Below, piece after piece: positions 58,613-64,000 of a stretch of 64,000 nt of DNA (the first letter of the stretch is position 1; each line of letters opens with the position of its first letter). The stretch is from CALBPI01 sp038531945 (GTDB lineage: Bacteria; Pseudomonadota; Gammaproteobacteria; Steroidobacterales; Woeseiaceae). The stretch is taken from assembly GCA_038531945.1 (NCBI GenBank), contig JBCBBH010000005.1, positions 1 to 64,000 on the forward strand. Direction: 5' to 3'. The notes beneath the pieces are model-generated. The model was not told where the DNA came from, made no database searches, and saw nothing but the letters and a program-made list of their open reading frames with translations. The position numbers and the translations under genes were made by a program.

Positions 58613-59002
58613 ATGTTCGATGACCCGGAAATGCAGTTTTTGGAGGCTGAACTCCAAAAGTACGCTGAAATGTCGTATCAAGAGTTAGCCGAGCTTAAAG
58701 GTAGGGTCCCTGTTGAGGCACCGAACCACTTGCAGGGGCGCGACTTCATGAGGCATGTACGAGAAGTGTCGGATCAGAGACTTGAGGTACGAATGCTGTA
58801 CGTCGTTGAAAGAAACGAAGCATTTCCTGAAGAAGATATTCTCAATGCTATTGATGTAACTGCGGATGACTTTGTTTGGCCTGATGACATTCCTAAGGAT
58901 GGCGAAGTCGAGATTATGGAGTCGTCCATGGGCCAATGGTTTACAGTAGACACAAGCGGCGAAATTGAGTGGACGTCATTTGAACACGAAGATGATGACT
59001 AG
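58613..59002 (+). CDS. Soluble acidic protein, unknown function (129 aa)
   Basis: The protein is short, acidic and largely soluble: MFDDPEMQFLEAELQKYAEMSYQELAELKG, RDFMRHVREVSDQRLEVRMLYVVER, VTADDFVWPDDIPKDGEVEIMESSMGQWFTVDTSGEIEWTSFEHEDDD. The C-terminal beta-rich part with a DDD end could be an immunity-type or regulatory fold. There is no signal peptide. The lower GC and lack of relatives in the window suggest it came in by transfer. It starts 60 nt after the previous gene. Confidence 0.5.
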   Translation: MFDDPEMQFLEAELQKYAEMSYQELAELKGRVPVEAPNHLQGRDFMRHVREVSDQRLEVRMLYVVERNEAFPEEDILNAIDVTADDFVWPDDIPKDGEVEIMESSMGQWFTVDTSGEIEWTSFEHEDDD

Positions 59003-59134
59003 AAGAGTGACAGCCACGTTCTCAAAAAGAGTATCGATATCCTTCGTATAGGTTACGTTTTTTCTTGTGACTTGTTTTGGTATTTGATGGAACCGAGAGT
59101 GGCGCAGATGAAAAATTCTGCGTCCGACTGAAAC

Positions 59135-59599
59135 ATGGGTTTCGTAGCAAGCACGACTGAGTTCGACGAGAGCCCGCCGAGTGTCGAGGAAATCGTTAAT
59201 TTTCTCGAGAGTAACTCGACGCAGAAGGTGCTCGTCGAGGAAGGGTTGTTTCCTGGACAATATGCGATGGCTTTTGCTGATTTTCGAGACGATGTCCAGC
59301 GCTTTTGTGTCGAGGGCAACAGGATTGTAATCTCTGGCCCGCCGGACGCAGCTCCAGCTGTTTTTAAGATTCTTGAAGAAGCATTGATGTCACTAGGTGG
59401 GCGCGATCCACACAACTCAAAGAACGAATCAGTGTCTTTCCCGGTGACCGATGCAGATATCACTAGAATCAACGAAGAGTATCGTGCACTAATATCTGCG
59501 TTTGCAAAAAGGCTCTGGCTCTGGATCTACGGATTTTCTATTTCGATCCTGGTAGTGGTTGCAGGTTTGATTTATCTCATAGTGCGATGGCTTTTTTGA
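59135..59599 (+). CDS. Tail-anchored protein, unknown function (154 aa)
   Basis: The soluble N-terminal domain (about 1-125) has SPPSVEEIVNFLESNSTQKVLVEEG, an alternating strand/helix pattern (FRDDVQRFCVEGNRIVISGPP, AVFKILEEALMSLGG). One C-terminal membrane helix (LWLWIYGFSISILVVVAGLIYLIV) anchors the protein. The anchor at the end is typical of tail-anchored proteins facing the cytosol. No family is recognised. It lies within the same lower-GC stretch. Confidence 0.55.
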   Translation: MGFVASTTEFDESPPSVEEIVNFLESNSTQKVLVEEGLFPGQYAMAFADFRDDVQRFCVEGNRIVISGPPDAAPAVFKILEEALMSLGGRDPHNSKNESVSFPVTDADITRINEEYRALISAFAKRLWLWIYGFSISILVVVAGLIYLIVRWLF

Positions 59600-59707
59600 G
59601 TGTCTCTGGGAGCAGGATGCCTGACTAAAATCAGATGAGTGCCCGGATCCAGTCCAATGCGATGAACGCGAGACCTCATGGCGTAGCGATATCTCAGTGG
59701 GTCTATG

Positions 59708-60160
59708 CTATCTGACAATAGTCACGGTGCAGTGCGCGCGATTCACGACACCGTGGCTGACACTGCCTAGTAGCGCTGCGCGAATACCGGTACGCCCGTG
59801 CGACCCCATGATGATTTGGTCGACGTCATTGTCTTTCGCGTAGTCGCAGATCTCACTGGCTGGGTGTCCCCAGGCGTGTGCGGTTTCGGGTTTGGACTCT
59901 AGTGCGCCAAGTGCGGCGATGGTTTCCGGAAACGACTCTGATAGTACATCGGCTTCACAGTCTTCCCGTGACTTGCCGCTTTGTGCGCTTTGTTCGGCTG
60001 CATCAACGCTACCCCAGACGGCGGCGACAACTGCTTGGCCGTCCAATACGCTCAACAAAGAGACTCGGGCGTTGAATGCCCGCGCGAGTTCACCGGCATA
60101 GGCAGCGGCCTTTAGTGAGTGCTCTGATCCGTCCGTCGGTACGAGTATGTGTTGCTGCAT
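59708..60160 (-). CDS. Universal stress protein, UspA family (150 aa)
   Basis: The UspA fold begins MQQHILVPTDGSEHSLKAAAYAGELARAFNARVSLLSVLD, with the nucleotide-binding loop DQIIMGSHGRTGIRAALLGSVSHGVVNRAHCTVTIVR (G-x2-G-x9-G-S form), as in ATP-binding members. This is the full family length. It may respond to starvation or oxidative stress. It lies alone on the minus strand within the lower-GC stretch, with 244 nt of non-coding sequence upstream. Confidence 0.93.
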   Translation of the reverse strand: MQQHILVPTDGSEHSLKAAAYAGELARAFNARVSLLSVLDGQAVVAAVWGSVDAAEQSAQSGKSREDCEADVLSESFPETIAALGALESKPETAHAWGHPASEICDYAKDNDVDQIIMGSHGRTGIRAALLGSVSHGVVNRAHCTVTIVR

Positions 60161-60404
60161 GGTCGTTCCTCCGTCGTCGCAATCCCCTGATCATCCAACT
60201 TCGGTATGACACTATGATGTCAGCCGCGCTTGCTGGAAGACAACCAGTTACTTCCTTACGTTCTCGCGGGGAATCTGATGGCATCTAGCAAGTTTTCGGA
60301 GACACTATCTCCACGGTTCGGCGCTTCGGACGGTTATCTGACTTTCGTGTCGATCCTTCTGATCGAGAGCGTATTAGCTCTGGTCAACCCGCGTTTCGTC
60401 GCAC

Positions 60405-61448
60405 CTAATCAAGACAACATCGCGTGTTGAGTTCGAGTAGCTCGTTGGCACGCTCGATTACCTGAGGCCGTTGATGCGGCAGTAGGGCGTCGATTTTCCT
60501 TTCCACGACGCTGTGATATCCGTGAGTGAAACTCCGATGTCCTCCATATTTTTCGATTCGGTGTGTGTCACTGAGCTCATAGAGTTCGACGTACAGCAAA
60601 AAAAGCGCTGCGGACTCGACATCTCCGCTGGGGTATACACCATCGATGTAACGTTGCTGTGCCAAGTTCGATTAAGGGTCGAGCGCCGCCCATTTGCCCA
60701 AGCCCCATGCAGTTTCCGCCAGCTCATAGGCGTAGTCAGGGTCACGCTCTATGTAGTCGATGGTTAGGAACCACATTGCGGCGGCAGAACCGTTGTCGAC
60801 CGCCTGCTGCGCGAGATCGTCGTTGATTTGATCCCCAATCGCCGCTCGGAACTCCGTGCACTGCTCGAAGGATTGGCGCATTCCACCGATGCGTATCGCT
60901 ACATACTGTGCGTCCGTATAGCCTGCGCTGGAAAAATCCGGTTTACCAACGATTCGCGTTTGTAAGTATTGCTCTATGTTGGCTTCAAGCGTGGATTCGT
61001 CATGCGCAACGTCCCAACACATACTCTTGATGAGTGCAATTTCAAACTGCGCGTATGCGACACCAGAGCGGGCCATATTCACCGTATCCGTGATCGACCG
61101 TGTTGGTTGGCTTAAGTATTCCTCCGGAACTTCAGAGCGCCATTGGACAGTCTCAAGCAACCTCGAATCCACACGGTAACGCGGTGCAGTCTTGATCGCT
61201 TTATCTGAGGCTAGATGATTATCGATAACTGGTGCGTCGGGCAGGTCATCTTTGATTGGCTGCTGTGTCGAACGCAGGTTCGTGGAAGGTAAGTCTGGAG
61301 CCATGCCTTCCTCATATATGGCTGTTTCTGAGTCTTCATCTCGCGGTTGTTGAATAACGTAAAAGAGAAGCACCGCAGAAAACGCAACGGCGCCGATAAG
61401 AGAACTGAGGCGGTTTAGTGGTCTCAATGAATCACCATCGTGCAGCAT
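60405..61448 (-). pseudogene. Membrane-anchored helical protein split by one in-frame TAA; homologue of the 3933-4976 gene
   Basis: From ATG 61448 the frame encodes 258 residues: membrane anchor (LIGAVAFSAVLLFYVI, about 17-32), an acidic linker, and a helical domain to AYELAETAWGLGKWAALDP, then TAA at 60672-60674. In the same frame the next codons continue (LAQQRYIDGVYPSGDVESAA) for 88 residues to a stop at 60405 and end ELLELNTRCCLD. The region after the TAA matches the intact homologue (LANQYAEGWEGQAPDRVRAAAFGFIAGQL; LLEENPNCCF), which proves that the gene was once continuous. It is a nonsense-broken copy, unless the stop is read through or is a sequencing error. Confidence 0.75.
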
Positions 61449-61805
61449 AATAGCCCAACTCTGCGTTGGGTTACTCTCTCGCCGTCAGCCTTCTGTTCCA
61501 GCTCCGACTGCACCTCGCAGATAGGAAATGGTCAATCGCTTCGTCTAAGTTCTGTTGCACTCAGAAAAAATTTCGCCTAATCTCCACGCTCCTTCTTACG
61601 AGATCAGTCCGATGACCCAAATGATCGACAACGTCGTCTGGTACGGCGACCTGGGCATACTGATCCGCTCCACTGCTTCAAGGCGGTTGCGGCGGGCTTA
61701 GTTAGCCCTCGCCATCGCGGCGCCGGATTCACGGCCCGCGAACTTCCAGTTTGAATTTTTGACGGCTTGCCTTGCCAGGCATGGCGATCCGTCGTGGAGC
61801 TTGTT
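61449..61805. other. Intergenic region (357 nt) with a short hairpin and a 29-codon frame
   Basis: The hairpin CCCAAC-TCTGC-GTTGGG (61454-61470) lies directly before the ATG of the broken gene on the minus strand. A plus-strand frame ATG 61612 to TAG 61701 encodes 29 residues (MTQMIDNVVWYGDLGILIRS...) with no support beyond its existence. A GGAG at 61796-61799 serves the MATE gene start at TTG 61806. No repeat or operator copy is visible. Confidence 0.45.
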
Positions 61806-63227
61806 TTGAATACTCACTCTTTTTCGTCGTGGCGCGAATCCGTGTCGCGTCGTGTACATATTATCCGTCGCGCCCTTCGTGGTGACGAAGTCGATGTCAC
61901 GTCGATCCCGCTGCGTCGTGCGATCGCATTCTTGGCGATTCCGATGGTGGCCGAGATGTTCATGGAGTCGCTGTTCGCGATTACGGACATCTTTTGGGTT
62001 GCCGGGCTTGGCGCCGATGCTATCGCCGTTGTTGGACTAACCGAAGCGGTGATCGTGCTTATCGAGGCAGTGGCTGTCGGTGTCGGCATGGCCGTCACCG
62101 CAATGATCGCGAGACGGACCGGAGAAGGCGAACATACTGCAGCCGCGGTAGTTGCTGGCCAGGCCATTTGGGTTGGTGCGGTCTTGTCTTTGACATTTGG
62201 CAGCTTTGGCATGCTGTTCGCCAGCGACATTCTGCAATTCATGGGTGCAACCGATTCGGTTATCGATACCGGTGTTGGGTTCACGCGTCTCATGCTGGGC
62301 GGTTCCGTCGCGATTGTCTGTTTGTATCTGCTCGGGTCCGCGTTCCGCGGCGCGGGTGAACCGGCGATTGCGATGAAGGCGCTTTGGATCGGTAACGGTC
62401 TGAACATCGTGCTCGATCCCATTCTGATTTACGGGTTCGGTCCGATCGAAGGCATCGGTGTCGAAGGTGCGGCAATTGCGTCGATCCTCGGTCGTGGCAC
62501 TGGAGCGGCGTACTTGGTGTACCGTCTGTTGCAGTCATCAGAGCGACTGCCGATCGCGGCATCATCGTTTGCATTGGACTTGCCCGTCATGCGTCGGTTG
62601 CTGTCGATTGCATCGGGCGGTGTTGCGCAGTTCTTGATTGGCACCGCCAGTTGGATCGTGTTGATGCGGATCGTTGCTTCGTATGGCAGTGACGCGGTTG
62701 CAGGTTATACGCTTGCAGTCCGCATCATCATTTTCGGCATTCTGCCAGCATGGGGATTGGCCAATGCGGCGGCAACGCTCGTCGGTCAGAACCTTGGAGC
62801 CAAGCAGCCGGAACGTGCAGCGCAGGGCGTTTGGATGACGGCGCGCTACTCCGCCGTATTCCTGGGCGCCATGGCGTTGCTGTTTGGTCTCGGGGCCCCC
62901 GTTATCGTCGGTTGGTTTTCCGATAGTGATGCGGTGACTGGATACGCGGTTCAGTGTTTGCAGATCATGTCGGTCGGATACGTGATCTACGGATTCGGGA
63001 TGACGATCATTCAGGGGTTCAACGGCGCTGGTGACACGCGCACGCCGACGATTCTGAATTTCGTGTGCTTCTGGTTGTTGCAGATCCCGCTCGCGTACCT
63101 GCTTGCGGAATACGTCAACCTCGGACCGACCGGTGTGTTCATCACCATCGTTGCAAGCGAGCTGGTTCTCACGATCTGGGGCATCATCCTCTTCCGTCGT
63201 GGCAACTGGGCGCGCTCAGAGGTATAG
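61806..63227 (+). CDS. MATE family efflux transporter (473 aa)
   Basis: It has twelve membrane helices in two homologous halves. After the basic start RRVHIIRRALRGDEVDVTSIPLRRAIAFLAIPMVAEMFMESLFAITDIFWVAGLG it carries the conserved MATE elements AVGVGMAVTAMIARRTGEG, GSAFRGAGEPAIAMKALWIGNGLNIVLDPILIYGFG, and in the second half GLANAAATLVGQNLGAKQPERA, FNGAGDTRTPTILNFVCFWLLQIPLAYLL. It should export a cationic compound in exchange for Na+ or H+. TTG 61806 is preferred since GGAG lies 6 nt before it. A DUF4279 gene follows after 9 nt. Confidence 0.92.
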   Translation: MNTHSFSSWRESVSRRVHIIRRALRGDEVDVTSIPLRRAIAFLAIPMVAEMFMESLFAITDIFWVAGLGADAIAVVGLTEAVIVLIEAVAVGVGMAVTAMIARRTGEGEHTAAAVVAGQAIWVGAVLSLTFGSFGMLFASDILQFMGATDSVIDTGVGFTRLMLGGSVAIVCLYLLGSAFRGAGEPAIAMKALWIGNGLNIVLDPILIYGFGPIEGIGVEGAAIASILGRGTGAAYLVYRLLQSSERLPIAASSFALDLPVMRRLLSIASGGVAQFLIGTASWIVLMRIVASYGSDAVAGYTLAVRIIIFGILPAWGLANAAATLVGQNLGAKQPERAAQGVWMTARYSAVFLGAMALLFGLGAPVIVGWFSDSDAVTGYAVQCLQIMSVGYVIYGFGMTIIQGFNGAGDTRTPTILNFVCFWLLQIPLAYLLAEYVNLGPTGVFITIVASELVLTIWGIILFRRGNWARSEV

Positions 63228-63236
63228 GAGGGCGGA

Positions 63237-63653
63237 ATGCCACAGTTATCGAAATCGCAGGTAACGCTTCGACTGATCGGAGACGATCTCGATCCGCGCG
63301 AAGTAACGGAACGGCTCGGTTACTCGCCATCGAGCCATAAGACCAAGGGTGAAATTCTCATAGCTAAGCGGACGGGACGTGAACGCGTCGCGCGAACAGG
63401 TAGCTGGAACTTGACCTCTGTGACTCGTGAGCCCGCAGATCTCAATGGTCAGGTTAGGGAGATTCTCGGTCCGCTGAGTGATGATATGGCAGTGTGGGAG
63501 AACTTTGCAGATCGCTACAAGATCGATTTGTTTGCCAGTTTCTTTTTGCGACTGGGTAACGAAGGTTACGCTGTTTCGCCGAGTACGCTTAGGATGTTAG
63601 GTGAACGAGGCATTCAGCTGTCTCTCGATATCTATGGGCCTGACGAAGAGTAG
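63237..63653 (+). CDS. DUF4279 family protein (138 aa)
   Basis: The protein has the DUF4279 plan: SQVTLRLIGDDLDPREVTERLGYSPSSHKTKGEIL, the W-x-L strand in RTGSWNLTS, helix LNGQVREILGPLSDD, and the end DLFASFFLRLGNEGYAVSPSTLRMLGERGIQLSLDIYGPD. Many members are encoded as immunity-like proteins near toxins, but none is seen here. GGAGGG lies 5-10 nt upstream of the ATG. It starts 9 nt after the MATE stop and ends with a terminator. Confidence 0.85.
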   Translation: MPQLSKSQVTLRLIGDDLDPREVTERLGYSPSSHKTKGEILIAKRTGRERVARTGSWNLTSVTREPADLNGQVREILGPLSDDMAVWENFADRYKIDLFASFFLRLGNEGYAVSPSTLRMLGERGIQLSLDIYGPDEE

Positions 63654-63662
63654 GCACAAAAA

Positions 63663-63707
63663 GGTCGAACCGATTATCCGAAAGCGTTAATCGGTTCGAC
63701 CATTTTT
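63663..63707. terminator. Rho-independent terminator, active in both directions
   Basis: The stem GGTCGAACCGATTA / TAATCGGTTCGACC (14 bp) has a loop of 11 nt (TCCGAAAGCGT). A T5 tail (63703-63707) follows on the plus strand and an A5 run precedes it, so it can also end the minus-strand DUF4199-like transcript. Confidence 0.92.
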
Positions 63708-63710
63708 CGC

Positions 63711-64000
63711 TTATCGCCTGGTCTGTGCAGGAAGAACTCGTGGATCTCTCAATACCGCGGCAGCAATCAGAGACACCAAGATCCCAACGGGAAAAATCTC
63801 GAGGAGCGCGATGGCGATGCGGAAAAGAGGATTGTTCAAGCGAGATCGCATTTCACCGAACTCGGCGGCCATCGCTTCAAGCTCTGCACCCGATGTTCCG
63901 GCGGTCTCGGCATCTGCTAGCTCCGCAGCTATGTAGTTGTCATAGAACGAGAAGTCCGTGCTGGCGTGGTAGATTTCCCAAACGCTGACATAGACCGTCG
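63711..64000 (-). CDS. DUF4199-like membrane protein, C-terminal part (partial)
   Basis: The 96 C-terminal codons are in the window and the start lies beyond it. The reading (stop TAA at 63711-63713) has VYVSVWEIYHASTDFSFYDNYIAAELADAE, LEAMAAEFGEMRSRLNNPLFRIAIALLEIFPVGILVSLIAAAVL and RDPRVLPAQTRR. The FxxxP-like motif after an N-P-x-x-R-x-A helix and the final hydrophobic EIFPVGILVSLIAAAVL match the C-terminal end of DUF4199 proteins. This stretch is not in the list of long frames because it runs off the edge. Confidence 0.78.
   Translation of the reverse strand, partial: TVYVSVWEIYHASTDFSFYDNYIAAELADAETAGTSGAELEAMAAEFGEMRSRLNNPLFRIAIALLEIFPVGILVSLIAAAVLRDPRVLPAQTRR

Noticed and set aside
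60230..60430. Plus-strand 66-codon frame between the Usp gene and the broken gene
   Set aside because: There is no ribosome-binding site and no motif, and it overlaps the end of the broken gene. Not convincing as a gene.
61612..61701. 29-codon frame MTQMIDNVVWYGDLG...
   Set aside because: It is too short, with weak start context and nothing that supports translation; noted only in the intergenic entry.
1..64000. tRNA, rRNA, CRISPR array, IS element or prophage
   Set aside because: I looked for repeated spacers, cloverleaf-like T-arms, terminal inverted repeats and transposase or phage motifs and saw none that held up by eye. A tool-based search could still find a weak tRNA.

Overview
The window looks like the chromosome of a free-living, Gram-negative gammaproteobacterium, probably marine or from another environmental setting. 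The evidence is a GC content near 58%, tightly packed operons with many 4-bp ATGA overlaps, many lipoproteins and signal peptides, and three proteins ending in a GlyGly-CTERM (rhombosortase) sorting tail, which is typical of Gammaproteobacteria. I saw no IS element, prophage, CRISPR array, rRNA or tRNA gene. The lineage call is inference, not a database result.

Catabolic backbone (about 1-14.4 kb and 34.7-40.7 kb). The left part holds an SDR/Rieske oxygenase pair, an E1-alpha/E1-beta/E2 2-oxoacid dehydrogenase operon, a minus-strand operon (small ABM-fold protein, acyl-CoA ligase, second ABM protein, zinc-ribbon membrane protein), and a divergent Rieske ferredoxin/Rieske oxygenase pair. The right part holds an acyl-CoA dehydrogenase divergent from an operon of Rieske oxygenase, ketosynthase-like/DUF35 fusion, thiolase and SDR. 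A nearly identical palindrome, AAACAGTC-N2-GACTGTTT, stands just upstream of a -10-like hexamer in front of three of these units, with a degenerate fourth copy before the second Rieske oxygenase. This ties the dispersed genes into one putative regulon that would activate an organic acid as a CoA ester, hydroxylate it with several Rieske oxygenases and shorten it by beta-oxidation or thiolysis. The substrate, electron-supplying reductase, E3 subunit and regulator are not in the window.

Cell-surface and general genes (14.4-34.5 kb). These include a GNAT acetyltransferase, lipoproteins, a CxxCH protein with a beta-propeller protein, a FlgO/TPR membrane protein, an MFS pump with a CBS protein, a glycosyltransferase and methyltransferase, a PadR regulator with its membrane partner, an esterase-like protein that has lost its catalytic serine, a GlyGly-CTERM metalloprotease, a lipoprotein oligopeptidase B, an EVE protein, a two-domain fasciclin protein and a two-gene operon of unknown function.

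Right side (40.7-64 kb). A methanethiol S-methyltransferase (MddA)-like gene is translationally coupled to a 41-aa membrane protein. It is divergent from a winged-helix/TPR regulator preceded by five 11-bp direct repeats. Then follow an ECF sigma factor with a membrane partner, a large ExeM/NucH-type secreted nuclease, a DUF4139 protein carrying a TonB-receptor-like motif, tandem paralogous secreted proteins beside an M48 protease, an acyltransferase, a LytTR regulator, a lower-GC stretch of small unknown genes (about 58.1-61.6 kb), a universal stress protein, a MATE exporter, a DUF4279 protein and the end of a DUF4199-like gene.

Two genes (3375-3770 and 60405-61448) are each split by a single in-frame stop. 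The second is a diverged homologue of the intact gene at 3933-4976, and its homology continues past the stop.
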